A DNA stretch of 64,000 nt, taken from NCBI GenBank assembly GCA_963821705.1, contig CAWGEV010000005.1, positions 496,001 through 560,000 on the forward strand. The letters are read 5' to 3'. Below, piece after piece: positions 9,401 through 17,921 of the stretch. The notes beneath the pieces are model-generated. The model had not been told where the DNA came from. It saw only the letters and a program-made list of their open reading frames with translations, and made no database searches. Position numbers and translations under genes: made by a program. Each line of letters begins with the position of its first letter. The first letter of the stretch is position 1. This DNA is from DASUPK01 sp963821705. Lineage in GTDB: Bacteria > Actinomycetota > Thermoleophilia > Solirubrobacterales > 70-9.

Positions 9401-11025
9401 TTCGTCCGGTCCCAGACGATCCGCGGCTTGAGCTCCGCGAACCGCTCCGACGGGTAGCGACCATCGAGCATGTCGAGCACGTTCTCGAGCTGCTCACGGG
9501 AGAGCTCCGCGAACGGTTGCGCCGAGCGGACCAGCTTCTCGACCTCGTCGATCTCCCACTCGTCGAGAGCCGCCATCGAGACGAGGTGCTGGGCGAGCAC
9601 GTCGAGCGGGTTCTGGGGGATGACCGTCTCCTCGATCTCCCCGGTGCGCATCCGGCGGGCGACCACCGCGCACTCGAGCAGGTCGGCGCGGAACTTGGGG
9701 AAGATCCTGCCCTTCGAGACCTCGCCGAGCGTGTGCCCCGCGCGGCCGACCCGCTGGAGCCCGCGGGTCACCGACTTCGGCGACTCGACCTGGATGACCA
9801 GGTCGACCGCGCCCATGTCGATGCCGAGCTCCAGCGACGAGGTGGCGACCAGGCAGGGCAGCTGGCCGGACTTGAGCAGCTCCTCGACCACGGCGCGCTC
9901 CTCGTGGGAGAGGGAGCCGTGGTGGGCGCGGGCGATCTCGATGGGCGGGTCCTCCCCGTTCTTCGAGTTGCCCGCGTGCTCGGTCGCCGGGAGCTCCTGC
10001 TCCTCCAACTCGTCGTTGTGCATCTCGTTGAGTCGCTTCGCGATCCGCTCGGCGGCCCGCCGGTTGTTGACGAAGACGATCGTCGAGTTGTGATCGCGCA
10101 CGAGCCTGAGCAGCTCCGGGTAGATGGCGGGCCAGATCGAGCGGGAGTTGGTCGCGGGGTCGAGCGAGGCCTCGATCGGGCCCGGGTCGATCCGCTCCGG
10201 CGAATGCGAGGGCGCGTGTGAGCGCGACCCGTTCGATGTGTCCTGGTGCGGGGTCTTGCCGGTGTCCGCTCCGTCGCGGCGCTTGTTGGACAGCGGACTC
10301 GGCTCGACCATGTCCTCGACCGGGACGACGATCTCCAGGTCGAGCTGCTTCGGCTCGGAGGCGTCGACGATCTCGCACTCCCGTCCGGCTCCGACGAGGA
10401 AGTCCCCGATCCGCTCGAGGGGCCGCTGCGTAGCCGATAGCCCGATGCGCTGCATCTGCTGCTCGCCGAGCCGGTCGAGTCGTTCCAGCGTCAACGCCAG
10501 GTGGGAGCCGCGCTTGGAAGGGGCCACGGCGTGGATTTCGTCGACGATCACGGCCTCGACGCCGCCCAGGATCTCGCGCGCCTGCGAGCTGATCATCAGA
10601 TAGAGCGACTCGGGCGTGGTGATCAGGATGTCCGGCGGCTCGCGGCGCATCGCGCGGCGCTCGGACTGCGGTGTGTCGCCCGTGCGCAGCGCGGTCGAGA
10701 TCGGCGCTCCGATGCCCTGCAGCGGCGCCCGCAGGTTGCGCTCGATGTCGTAGGAGAGAGCCTTCAGCGGCGAGACGTAGACGATCCGCACCCCCGTGCC
10801 CAGGCGCTCGGGGTCCCTGGCCAGGCGGTCGATTCCCCAGAGGAACGAGGCAAGCGTCTTGCCGGACCCGGTTGGGGCGCAGATCAACGTGTGCCTGCCC
10901 GACGCGATCGCCGGCCAGCCAGCCGCCTGGGCGGGCGTGGGTGCCTCGAACGACGCCTGGAACCACTTCCTGACCGGCTCGGAGAAGGGCTCCAGGGGTG
11001 ACTCTTGGGTCGCGGACGTACTCAT
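6490..11025 (-). CDS. lhr: large superfamily 2 helicase Lhr
   Basis: This 1511-aa protein is the length of full-size Lhr, the 3'-5' single-stranded-DNA translocase and RNA:DNA helicase of actinobacteria. Walker A (CAPTGSGKT) lies at residues 49-57 and the DEIH box (VIVDEIHA) near residue 168. Motif VI contains QRVGRAGH. The Lhr-core winged-helix and beta-barrel domains follow, then the long C-terminal Lhr extension. I place the start at the ATG (MSTSATQE); the open frame runs further upstream but lacks helicase similarity. A low-complexity polar insert of about 60 residues near residue 245 separates parts of the RecA domains. It is coupled to nei, suggesting a shared repair role. Confidence 0.95.
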   Translation of the reverse strand: MSTSATQESPLEPFSEPVRKWFQASFEAPTPAQAAGWPAIASGRHTLICAPTGSGKTLASFLWGIDRLARDPERLGTGVRIVYVSPLKALSYDIERNLRAPLQGIGAPISTALRTGDTPQSERRAMRREPPDILITTPESLYLMISSQAREILGGVEAVIVDEIHAVAPSKRGSHLALTLERLDRLGEQQMQRIGLSATQRPLERIGDFLVGAGRECEIVDASEPKQLDLEIVVPVEDMVEPSPLSNKRRDGADTGKTPHQDTSNGSRSHAPSHSPERIDPGPIEASLDPATNSRSIWPAIYPELLRLVRDHNSTIVFVNNRRAAERIAKRLNEMHNDELEEQELPATEHAGNSKNGEDPPIEIARAHHGSLSHEERAVVEELLKSGQLPCLVATSSLELGIDMGAVDLVIQVESPKSVTRGLQRVGRAGHTLGEVSKGRIFPKFRADLLECAVVARRMRTGEIEETVIPQNPLDVLAQHLVSMAALDEWEIDEVEKLVRSAQPFAELSREQLENVLDMLDGRYPSERFAELKPRIVWDRTKGTMRGRPGARQLAVANAGTIPDRGLYGVHLPDGRRVGELDEEMVYEARPGQTFLLGASTWRIEEITRDRVIVTPAPGTPGAVPFWRGDGIGRPAELGRAIGAFTREAVNADPKKLAKENDLDQYAAGNLVNYLTEQQGATRVVPSDEAIVIERFRDEIGDWRLCVLSPFGGRVHAAWGLALSAKIRDERELEADAIWSDDGIVIHLPDADEPPPGDLVMIEPEELEDLVIRELSGSALFGARFRENAARSLLIPRAWPGKRTPLWQQRLRSQSLLEVARDFPRFPVILETYREVMRDVLDLPSLKDLLRDLHSRKITVVEVETPTASPFASSLLFDYVATYMYEGDTPNAERRAAALALDRDLLAELLGQEELRELIDPEALEEVAEQLQHLTEAGLAKDRDGLQQILRRLGDLTEEECEQRVEEGYSAKSMLDKLVKERRAALVRIAGEERYIAAEDAGLYRDALGVPPPAGLPESFLEEVDDALVSLVRRYAATHVPFPTRQLAARYGVDPTSPLKELERSGQVVRGELLPGGTSREWCEADVLRRLRRASLARLRQEVEATDQRELARFLPSWQNVDAHGRSGAGPDRLREALVTLQGVALTPKTWERDVLPRRLGSYSPNWLDELCTSGELVWIGAGALGRNDGRVALYFREDVRLAGPPPANAKIDSPEGEIHDAIRERLAQGPCFWLDLLELEGSPEELHEALWDLAWSGEVTNDAFAPLRAPRLRAAQRSDRGGRRFARRRAAAAGTVIGRWSLSAPLFEGAPSAGPRMRALAELMLERHGIVTRETAIAEGIPGGFASVYGELQNLELLGTARRGYFVEGLGGAQFALPGAVERLRSLPRTEGVLQVLAATDPANPYGATLSWPKLEGQRRPARTAGAYVMLRDGEPLLYVERGGKGILRLHEIGDGELIECLGALAEAAQAGQIEKLAIERLDGEPVIGSGMETALIEAGFRRQPRRLVA

Positions 11026-11111
11026 GGCCAACCTACTGACCTTACAGATCGACCCACTCACGTCCAGATGGTGGTTCCCGGGGCCCCGCCGCGTCGGCGG
11101 TGACGACCGGG

Positions 11112-12110
11112 CTACTTCAGCGCCTTGCCGTAGTGACGCTCGTAGTAGTCGCGGTAGTCGCCCGAGCGGATCGGGCCCCACCAGGCCTCGTTCTCGCGGT
11201 ACCAGTGCACCGTCCGCTCGAGGCCCTCGTCGAAGCCGACCGCCGCCTTCCAGCCGAGCGCCTCGAGTCGGGCGGCCGAGAGCGAGTAGCGCCGATCGTG
11301 GCCGGGGCGGTCCTTGACGTAGGAGATCAGGGACTCGTCCCGGTCGGTCAGGGCGAGGATCCGCTTGACGACGTCGAGGTTGGGGAGCTCGTCCGGGCCG
11401 CCCACGTTGTAGACGTTGCCCGGCTCGCCGTGCTCGAGGACCGCATCCACGGCAGTGCAGCAATCCTCCACGTAGAGCCAGTTCCGGACCTGCATGCCGT
11501 CCCCGTAGACGGGGAGCGGATCCTCCGCGAGGGCGTTGAGGATGCAGAGCGGGATCAGCTTCTCGGGGTACTGGTAGGGCCCGTAGTTGTTGGAGGCCCG
11601 CATGATCAGCGCCTCGGCGCCGTAGGTTCGCGCGAACGCCCAGACCAGCAAGTCGCCGCCCGCCTTCGAGGCCGAGTAGGGGGAGGAGGGAGCCAGCGGG
11701 GACTCCTCCGTCGCGGTGCCCATCTCGAAGTCACCGTAGACCTCGTCAGTCGAGAACTGCAGGTAGCGGACGCTCGCGTCGCGGGCAGCTTCGACCAGCA
11801 CGTAGGTGCCGTACACGTCGGTGGTGATGAACTCGCCCGGCGCCTCGATCGACCGGTCCACGTGCGACTCGGCCGCGAAGTTGACCATCGCGTCGACCCC
11901 CTCGACGGCGGCGCGGGCCGCGTCGCGGTTGGCGATGTCCGCCTCGATCAGCTCCAAGCGGTCCTCGGGCAGCCCGTCGAGATTCTCGCGGCGCCCGGCG
12001 TAGGTGAGCTTGTCCAACACCCGGACCGAGTCGTCGGGGTGAGCCTCCAAGCGCCCGCGCACGTAGTTCGAGCCGATGAACCCGGCGCCGCCGGCGACCA
12101 GCAGCTTCAT
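11112..12110 (-). CDS. rfbB: dTDP-glucose 4,6-dehydratase
   Basis: This 332-aa extended SDR enzyme converts dTDP-glucose to dTDP-4-keto-6-deoxyglucose. The NAD-binding GGAGFIGSNY lies at residues 7-16. The active-site segment STDEVYGD is near residue 117 and the catalytic YSASK near residue 152, all as expected for RmlB. The length is normal. The ATG overlaps the rmlD stop by 4 bp. It is the last gene of rmlA-rmlD-rmlB, so it supplies a sugar nucleotide for cell-surface polysaccharide or glycolipid. Confidence 0.95.
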   Translation of the reverse strand: MKLLVAGGAGFIGSNYVRGRLEAHPDDSVRVLDKLTYAGRRENLDGLPEDRLELIEADIANRDAARAAVEGVDAMVNFAAESHVDRSIEAPGEFITTDVYGTYVLVEAARDASVRYLQFSTDEVYGDFEMGTATEESPLAPSSPYSASKAGGDLLVWAFARTYGAEALIMRASNNYGPYQYPEKLIPLCILNALAEDPLPVYGDGMQVRNWLYVEDCCTAVDAVLEHGEPGNVYNVGGPDELPNLDVVKRILALTDRDESLISYVKDRPGHDRRYSLSAARLEALGWKAAVGFDEGLERTVHWYRENEAWWGPIRSGDYRDYYERHYGKALK

Positions 12111-13135
12111 GCCGCGTCCGCTCCCTCATCCGCTCCGCCGGGTGTGTCTTCCCAGCTCACGTCCTCGAGGGGCAGCTCGCTCTCCCCGGTGATCTCCTCG
12201 CCGTCCGCCTCGCGCTCCTCGCGCTCGCGCTTCGTCCAGTCGAGCATCGGCTGGCGCCTCGAGGCGCTCGAACGCTGCTTCTTGGGCGCGTCCTCCGCCT
12301 CGACGTGGCCGCGGCGAGCGAGATAGTCGGAGAGGCCGCGCTGCCAGCCGGGCAGCTCGATCGGGGCCGAGCGGCGGCTGATCAGCACGGAGTTCTCGGG
12401 GCGCTTCGCCGGCCGGGCCATCATGTCGCTGGTCGAGGCCATCACCCGGGTCACTACCTCGGCCTGGCGAAAGATCTCCAGCGCGAACTCGTACCAGGAG
12501 CAGCTCCCCTCGCCGGCCATGTGGTGGATGCCGTACGCGCCGGTGTCGATCAGACGAAGCAGGCCGACCGCCAGGTGGCCGGTGTAGGTGGGGCAGCCGA
12601 CCTGGTCGTGTACGACGACCACCGGGCCGCCGCCCTGGCCGAGGCGGAGCATCGTCTCGACGAAGTTGCCGCCGTGCGGGCCGAACAGCCAGGAGGTCCG
12701 GACGATGAAGCTCTGCCCGTTGACCAGGGCCGTGGCGCGCTCGCCGGCGAGCTTGGTGCGTCCGTAGGCGTTGATCGGATCCGGGTCGTCGGATTCGCCG
12801 TAGGGGCCGTTCTCCCCGTTGAAGACGTAGTCGGTCGACGGGTAGACGACCTTCGCCCCGACCTTGCTGGCCGCATCGGCGATGAACCCGGCTCCCTGCG
12901 CGTTGACCACGGACGCGTCGTGCTCGGACTCCTCGGCGCCGTCGACGGTGGTCCACGCCGCGCAGTTGATGACGGCGCCGGGGCGCTCGCGCGTGATCAG
13001 GCGCTCGACCTTGGCTGGATCGGTCACGTCGAGATCGTCGTGGGTGAGGGCGACCACCTGGTGGCGCATGGCCTCGGCGACCCGGACCACGTCGTGGCCG
13101 AGCATTCCGCCGGCTCCTGTGACCAGGACCTTCAC
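12107..13135 (-). CDS. rfbD: dTDP-4-dehydrorhamnose reductase with acidic C-terminal tail
   Basis: This 342-aa reductase makes dTDP-L-rhamnose from the 4-keto sugar. The GAGGMLGHD nucleotide motif is at residues 7-15, STDYVFNG follows in the middle, and the catalytic YGRTK is near residue 129. The core ends near residue 285. A further 55 or so residues, first basic (KKQRSSASRR) and then strongly acidic, form an extension not found in ordinary RmlD and are probably disordered. The gene overlaps both neighbours by 4 bp. The epimerase RmlC needed to make its usual substrate is absent from the operon. Confidence 0.92.
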   Translation of the reverse strand: MKVLVTGAGGMLGHDVVRVAEAMRHQVVALTHDDLDVTDPAKVERLITRERPGAVINCAAWTTVDGAEESEHDASVVNAQGAGFIADAASKVGAKVVYPSTDYVFNGENGPYGESDDPDPINAYGRTKLAGERATALVNGQSFIVRTSWLFGPHGGNFVETMLRLGQGGGPVVVVHDQVGCPTYTGHLAVGLLRLIDTGAYGIHHMAGEGSCSWYEFALEIFRQAEVVTRVMASTSDMMARPAKRPENSVLISRRSAPIELPGWQRGLSDYLARRGHVEAEDAPKKQRSSASRRQPMLDWTKREREEREADGEEITGESELPLEDVSWEDTPGGADEGADAA

Positions 13136-14208
13136 GGGATCGAGATGTCCGCGTTGTCGCCGACCAGGAACCTGAGCGTCTTGGGCATCCCCTCGCTGCG
13201 GCTCAGCCTGACGTTCTTGCCCAGCAGGCTCGCCTCCATGCGGGCGTGGAGGTCGCGAATGCTGGAACCCGAGAGCACGATCGAGTGCTCGACCTCCGAC
13301 CCGGTGATCACCACGTCTCGGTCGATCGCCGTGTACGGGCCGATATAGGAGTCAGAGATCCGGGTACCCGAGCCGATCACGGCCGGTCCGCGGACGACCG
13401 AGCGCTCGAGCTTCGCCCCCTTCTCGAGCACGACCCTGCCCTCCACGCGGGAGGCGGAATCCAACTCGCCGTCGATGCGCTGCTCGATGTCCTCGAGGAC
13501 CAGGCGGTTGGCCTCCAGCATGTCCTCGAGCTTCCCGGTGTCCTTCCACCAGCCCCTGACGATGTGCGGCTCGACGCGGAGATCGGACTCGATCAGCGCG
13601 TCGATCGCGTCCGTGATCTCGAGCTCGCCGCGTGCCGACGGCTTGATCGAGTGCGCCGCCTTGAAGATCGCCGGTGTGAACATGTAGACCCCCACCAGGG
13701 CGAGGTCGCTCGGCGGGTCCTTGGGCTTCTCGACCAGCTTCACCACCCGGTCGCCGTCGAGCTCGGCGACCCCGTAGGAGGATGGATCGTCTACGTGGGT
13801 GAGGAGGATGAGCGCGTCGGGCTTCGAGGAGCGAAAGACCTCGACCAGCTCGACGATGCCGTCGCGCAGCAGGTTGTCGCCCAGGTACATGACGAAGGGA
13901 CTCTGGCCGAGGAACTCCTCGGCCGTGAGCAGGGCGTGGGCCAGCCCGAGCGGCGCCTCCTGCTCGATGTAGGTGATCTCGGCGCCGAACCGCGAGCCGT
14001 CACCGGCCGCCTGCTTGATCTCCTCGCCGGTCTCCGGCGCGATGATTACCCCGATCTCCTTGATCCCGGCCTCCACCAGGGCCTCGATCCCGTAGAAGAG
14101 CACGGGCTTGTTGGCCACCGGGACGAGCTGTTTGGCGGAGGTGTGCGTAATCGGGCGCAGGCGCGTCCCCGCTCCTCCCGACAGGATCAACCCCTTCAGA
14201 TCTTCCAT
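13132..14208 (-). CDS. rfbA: glucose-1-phosphate thymidylyltransferase, long form
   Basis: This 358-aa nucleotidyltransferase has the signature LSGGAGTRLRP at about residues 8-18 and the metal/substrate segment YLGDNLL near residue 110. A C-terminal left-handed beta-helix is shown by hexapeptide-like repeats (residues 250-330). This long architecture is shared by StrD-like and archaeal RmlA-like enzymes, not the short E. coli RmlA, so dTDP-glucose synthesis is likely but other sugars are possible. It is the first gene of the operon. Confidence 0.92.
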   Translation of the reverse strand: MEDLKGLILSGGAGTRLRPITHTSAKQLVPVANKPVLFYGIEALVEAGIKEIGVIIAPETGEEIKQAAGDGSRFGAEITYIEQEAPLGLAHALLTAEEFLGQSPFVMYLGDNLLRDGIVELVEVFRSSKPDALILLTHVDDPSSYGVAELDGDRVVKLVEKPKDPPSDLALVGVYMFTPAIFKAAHSIKPSARGELEITDAIDALIESDLRVEPHIVRGWWKDTGKLEDMLEANRLVLEDIEQRIDGELDSASRVEGRVVLEKGAKLERSVVRGPAVIGSGTRISDSYIGPYTAIDRDVVITGSEVEHSIVLSGSSIRDLHARMEASLLGKNVRLSRSEGMPKTLRFLVGDNADISIP

Positions 14209-14235
14209 GCGGGGGAGAGGCTAGCGGCGGTCCAG

Positions 14236-14706
14236 CTAGTAGACGCCGCCGAGCTTGCGGTGGTCCCAGGTCGCGACCCGCTTCGGGTGGAAGTGGATCG
14301 CCACCCGCTTCGGCGCCTGCGCCTGCAGGGCCGCGGCCGCGTCGCCCTCGACCGAGTCGATGCCCTCCGAGTAGCGGATGGTGAGGGCCTTGGCGAAGTC
14401 GACGATCGGGTCGATGTCGCGGATCAGCTCCGCCTCCGCCTCGATCTGGACTCCGCGCAGCTCTCCGTACTCGACCCCGGTCTCGATCAGCAAGGTCGCG
14501 CGCGGATCGCGCTCGAGGTTCTTCACCTTCTGCGACTTGGCGTAGGTCCAGACCCAGATCTCGCCCCCGCGCGGCACGTACCAGAGGGGCATCGAGTGCG
14601 GCCAGCCCCGGGTCCCGTTCGATGAGACGACGACGATGCGCTCGGTCTCGAGCAACTCCCGGAGCTCCTCCTCGGTGAGCTTGATCTGGTCCCGCCGCGA
14701 CGGCAT
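14236..14706 (-). CDS. PPOX-family flavin/F420-dependent oxidoreductase
   Basis: This 156-aa split-barrel protein resembles the pyridoxamine-5'-phosphate oxidase-like superfamily. It has an N-terminal helix LTEEELRELLE, the strand pair IVVVSSNG...PHSMPLWYV, and KVKNLERDPRATLLIE near residue 60. The PHSMPLWY segment and the RDPRA motif are typical of actinobacterial F420- or FMN-using members, which reduce or protect small molecules. The ATG overlaps the penicillin-acylase stop by 1 bp (TGATG), so the two are translated together. The cofactor is not determinable from sequence alone. Confidence 0.82.
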   Translation of the reverse strand: MPSRRDQIKLTEEELRELLETERIVVVSSNGTRGWPHSMPLWYVPRGGEIWVWTYAKSQKVKNLERDPRATLLIETGVEYGELRGVQIEAEAELIRDIDPIVDFAKALTIRYSEGIDSVEGDAAAALQAQAPKRVAIHFHPKRVATWDHRKLGGVY

Positions 14707-17102
14707 CAGGCGCGCGTGGCCGGAGTCAGGACCATCCTGTCGAAGGGGCCCTCGCCGGCCATGGACTGGGTGATGCCCGCCTCCCAGCGCGACTGGAGAT
14801 CGTCGTAGTGACGGCTCCAGGCGTGCCCGGACTGGCCGGTGAAAGCCTGCCAGTGCGAGCGATCCGGCTTGATGGGATCGGCGACCATTCGCCAGCTCGG
14901 CGCCCAGATCGCGTGGTACGGGTCGTTCGGGTCGTAGGCGATCTGCGCGACGGTCTCCTGCCCTCCGCCGGGGTGGAGCGTCCGGTTGAACACCCAGTCG
15001 GCAACCGGATGGGCGGCGCCGAGCGCGTGCGGGAAGTGCAGCTCGTGGACGTGCCCCCACCGCCAACCCTCAGGATCCTCACCGAAGCGCTCCTCGAGGT
15101 CGTCGAGCGCGCCGCGCAGGGCCTCGAGCACGAGCTCGTCCCAGGAGCCGCCGACCAACTCCTCGTCTCCCTCCTCCCAGAGGGACATCAGGTGGGAGTG
15201 CCACCTCCAGGGGGAGGTGACGTGTGCGACGAAGCCGTTGTCGGCCCGGTCCAGATAGCGGTCGGCCAGGTCGCGGTCGCCGATCGCGGCGCGGGTGAAC
15301 TCACGGGCGAGCCGCAGCAGGAACGCCTGGTAGATCGTCCCGGCCACGGTCTCGGGGCTGAGCCTGCGATCCCAGCTCTTCAGCCGCTCGATCGCGTTGA
15401 CCTCGCGCTGACTGGTGGGCTGCAGCCGGGCGAGCCGGTGGACGACCCCGTCGCCGGGGATCGAATAGAGGTCCGTCTGCATGCGGCGGAAGCTGTCGAG
15501 GTCGTGTTCCTCGGTCTCCTGGATGAGCTGCTCGATCCGCGCCGCGCGATAGCCGTCGAGCCAGTCGCTGGTGATGTGGTGCGGATACGAGGAGTCGACG
15601 ACGCGGTTGTTGGCGGTGACGATGAATCCCTCGTCCGGGTCGACAAGCTCCGGCAGCTCGTCGTAGGGGATCCATCCGTCCCACTCGAACTCGCCGGTCC
15701 AGCCGGGCTTCGGGAGGTCCGGACAGTCTCCCTTCCGCTTCGGAACGCGGCCCATCATCTTGTAGCCGATGGACCCGTGTCGGTCGGCCCAGACCAGGTT
15801 CGAGACCGGCATGGTCACCGTGCGGAGCATCTCGACCAGCTCCGGGCCGCTGGTCGGCTCCAGCACGCCGATGTGCGCGTGCGAGATGGAGGGTTCGTCG
15901 AGGGCTGCCCACCGAAGCGCCAGCGGCTGCTGGTCGTCGGCCCCGAGCGCCCGGTTCACGATCGGGCCGTGATGGGTGATCCGTACCTCGCACCGCTCGG
16001 CCTGGTCCTGACCTCGGACCGAGATCAGCTCCTCGATGATCTCGAGCGGACGCTGCTCCCCGCGGAACTCGTAGCTCGCGTCCTCGATCCGCTCGACGAA
16101 GAGGTCCTCGACGTCGGCCATCACGTTGGTGAAGGCGAAGGCGACGTCGTTGTTCTGACCGAGCGAGATCCCGGGTAGCCCGGGGATCGAGGCCCCGCGG
16201 CACATCCGGTCGCCGAGTTCGAGGGCGACCTCGTACCAGACGCCCGGCATGCCGCTCGGCAGGTGAGGGTCTCCGGCCAGCAGCGCCCCGCCGGTCGCGG
16301 AGCGGCTCGGGCCGACCGCCCAGTTGTTGGAGCCGCTGGCGGCGGCCGCGAAGCCGATCAGGTCTCGCACCCGGCCGATCTGCTCGGCGAGCGTGAGGCC
16401 GTCGCCGTCGAACCCCTGCCCGGGCCGTAGCACGATGGGATTGCCCTTCGGGTAGGTCGGATCGATCTTCGCCGCCCGCTCCTCGCCCAGCTCGCGGACC
16501 AGGTCGGCGCGAAGCAGCTCGCGCTCCCAGTTCGTCGACAGGCCGAAGGAGAGGAGCTTCCCGCCGGCGAGCATGTCGGCGGGGCGCCACGGCTCCCACT
16601 CGAGCCGCAGCAGCTGGAACTCCGCCGGCGGAGCGGCGGCGGTCCGTGCGGCCTCGTTCACACCGGCGCAGTAGGCGTCGAGCAGCGGCCGCAGGTCGTC
16701 ATCGAGCTCCGCCTCCTCGCGCAGGGCGACCCTGCGCAGGCCGAGGGTGCGCATGAGGCGATCGACCGGGAGGCCCGCGCGCCCGGCGATCTCCGACACG
16801 CGGCCCGAGCAGATCCGGCGCTGGATGTCGATCTGCCAGAGCCGGTCCTGGCCGTGGCAGAAGCCCTGCCCGAACCAGAGGTCGGGCGCGGAGCTCGCCC
16901 TGACCGTCGGCATGCCCCAGCGGTCGCGCACGATCTCGACGCGGCCGTCGAGGCCGCGGACGCTCAGATCGCCCTTGATCCGCGGCAGCGGCTGCCGGAA
17001 GAGCCGCCACCAGAGGCCGGCCGCCGTCGCACCGAATAGCGCGGAGCCGATGCCCATCCCCTTGGCGCCGGTGCGGAGCAAACGAGCGGGATCCATACCC
17101 AT
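14706..17102 (-). CDS. penicillin acylase family N-terminal-nucleophile hydrolase (copy 1)
   Basis: This 798-aa precursor belongs to the Ntn-hydrolase family that cleaves amide bonds (penicillins, N-acyl homoserine lactones, acylated amino acids). The predicted self-cleavage site is GSNNWAVG, with Ser258 as nucleophile. This would give an alpha chain of about 257 residues and a beta chain of about 540. Residues 14-35 are a hydrophobic, Gly/Ala-rich anchor or signal after a basic N-terminus, so the enzyme is probably exported or membrane-tethered. RDRWGMPTVRA (about residues 59-69) is typical of the alpha-chain start. It is coupled to the downstream PPOX gene. The substrate is unknown. Confidence 0.9.
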   Translation of the reverse strand: MGMDPARLLRTGAKGMGIGSALFGATAAGLWWRLFRQPLPRIKGDLSVRGLDGRVEIVRDRWGMPTVRASSAPDLWFGQGFCHGQDRLWQIDIQRRICSGRVSEIAGRAGLPVDRLMRTLGLRRVALREEAELDDDLRPLLDAYCAGVNEAARTAAAPPAEFQLLRLEWEPWRPADMLAGGKLLSFGLSTNWERELLRADLVRELGEERAAKIDPTYPKGNPIVLRPGQGFDGDGLTLAEQIGRVRDLIGFAAAASGSNNWAVGPSRSATGGALLAGDPHLPSGMPGVWYEVALELGDRMCRGASIPGLPGISLGQNNDVAFAFTNVMADVEDLFVERIEDASYEFRGEQRPLEIIEELISVRGQDQAERCEVRITHHGPIVNRALGADDQQPLALRWAALDEPSISHAHIGVLEPTSGPELVEMLRTVTMPVSNLVWADRHGSIGYKMMGRVPKRKGDCPDLPKPGWTGEFEWDGWIPYDELPELVDPDEGFIVTANNRVVDSSYPHHITSDWLDGYRAARIEQLIQETEEHDLDSFRRMQTDLYSIPGDGVVHRLARLQPTSQREVNAIERLKSWDRRLSPETVAGTIYQAFLLRLAREFTRAAIGDRDLADRYLDRADNGFVAHVTSPWRWHSHLMSLWEEGDEELVGGSWDELVLEALRGALDDLEERFGEDPEGWRWGHVHELHFPHALGAAHPVADWVFNRTLHPGGGQETVAQIAYDPNDPYHAIWAPSWRMVADPIKPDRSHWQAFTGQSGHAWSRHYDDLQSRWEAGITQSMAGEGPFDRMVLTPATRA

Positions 17103-17135
17103 CAGAGGTTCATACCAGGGGCGGGTCCCCGGTGG

Positions 17136-17921
17136 TCAGTCCGCGAGATCCTCGGGCAGGCGCCCCTCGTCCTCGAGCTTCTCGAGATGAGCCTGCATGG
17201 CCACGGCCGCCGCGGCGCGGAGCTCCTCGGGTACGTCGTCCCAGACCTCGGCGAGCAGGGCCGCGCGCGAGCGCTCGCCACGGTCCAGCGCCGCGATCAG
17301 CCGTCGCTCCCGCATCATCCGGTGCTCGACGTACTCGGCGATCTTCGCCTGCGGGTCGTGGATCTCCGGCCCGTGCCCCGGATACAGCAGCCGCAGGTCG
17401 AGGCCCTCGAGCCGCCGCAGCGACTCCATGTAGTGGAGCAGCGAGCCGCCCATGTCCCGCGGCCCGACGATCGTCGAGCCCTGGCCCAGGATCAGATCGC
17501 CCGTGAAGCAGACGAGGCCGCCGCCCTCCTCCTCGGGCATGGGGAGGAGGAAGCAGAGATGCTCGTCGGCGTGGCCCGGGGTCGCAATCGCCCTCAGTCC
17601 CGCGACCACCTCGTCGTCCTTGGGGCGGGCGGGCTCGACGCCCAGCTTCTCGACGCCCTCGCTGTGATCGCCGTGATCATGGGTGAGCAGGATGGTTCCG
17701 ATCCCACCCCGCGCCTCCGCGAGCGCGCGCACCGCGTTGAGGTGACCCGCGTGGTCGGGACCTGGGTCGATGACGACGGCCGGATCGCGGCCGACGACGT
17801 AGGTGTTGGTCCCCTCCAGGGTCATCGGCCCCGGATTCGGGGCGGTGAGGCGCTCGACGTCGATCGGTGGGGCCACGGGCTGGATTCTCACGACTCCCGG
17901 GTCCGAAGCTGTCCTTGACAT
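17136..17921 (-). CDS. MBL-fold metallo-hydrolase (LACTB2-like)
   Basis: This 261-aa protein has the metallo-beta-lactamase motif THDHGDH (about residues 80-86). Further ligands are in ATPGHADEH and FTGD, and the late histidine is in LYPGHGPEI. The C-terminal helical region (EYVEHRMMRERRL onward) is the winged-helix extension of the LACTB2/YqgX-like group, some of which are endoribonucleases. The ATG at 17921 overlaps the -35 box of the divergent arsR promoter; a GTG at 17891 with GGGAG before it is an alternative start. Convergence with no other gene suggests its own transcript. The family is sure; the substrate is open. Confidence 0.88.
   Translation of the reverse strand: MSRTASDPGVVRIQPVAPPIDVERLTAPNPGPMTLEGTNTYVVGRDPAVVIDPGPDHAGHLNAVRALAEARGGIGTILLTHDHGDHSEGVEKLGVEPARPKDDEVVAGLRAIATPGHADEHLCFLLPMPEEEGGGLVCFTGDLILGQGSTIVGPRDMGGSLLHYMESLRRLEGLDLRLLYPGHGPEIHDPQAKIAEYVEHRMMRERRLIAALDRGERSRAALLAEVWDDVPEELRAAAAVAMQAHLEKLEDEGRLPEDLAD

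Noticed and set aside
9494..10966. 490-aa minus-strand frame overlapping lhr
   Set aside because: Shifted-frame shadow of the RecA domains of Lhr, rich in Gly/Ala/Arg and without motif order.
11084..11105. Hairpin CCGCC/GGCGG after rmlB as an rml terminator
   Set aside because: Only 5 bp with no T tract; GC-rich DNA gives many such pairs by chance.
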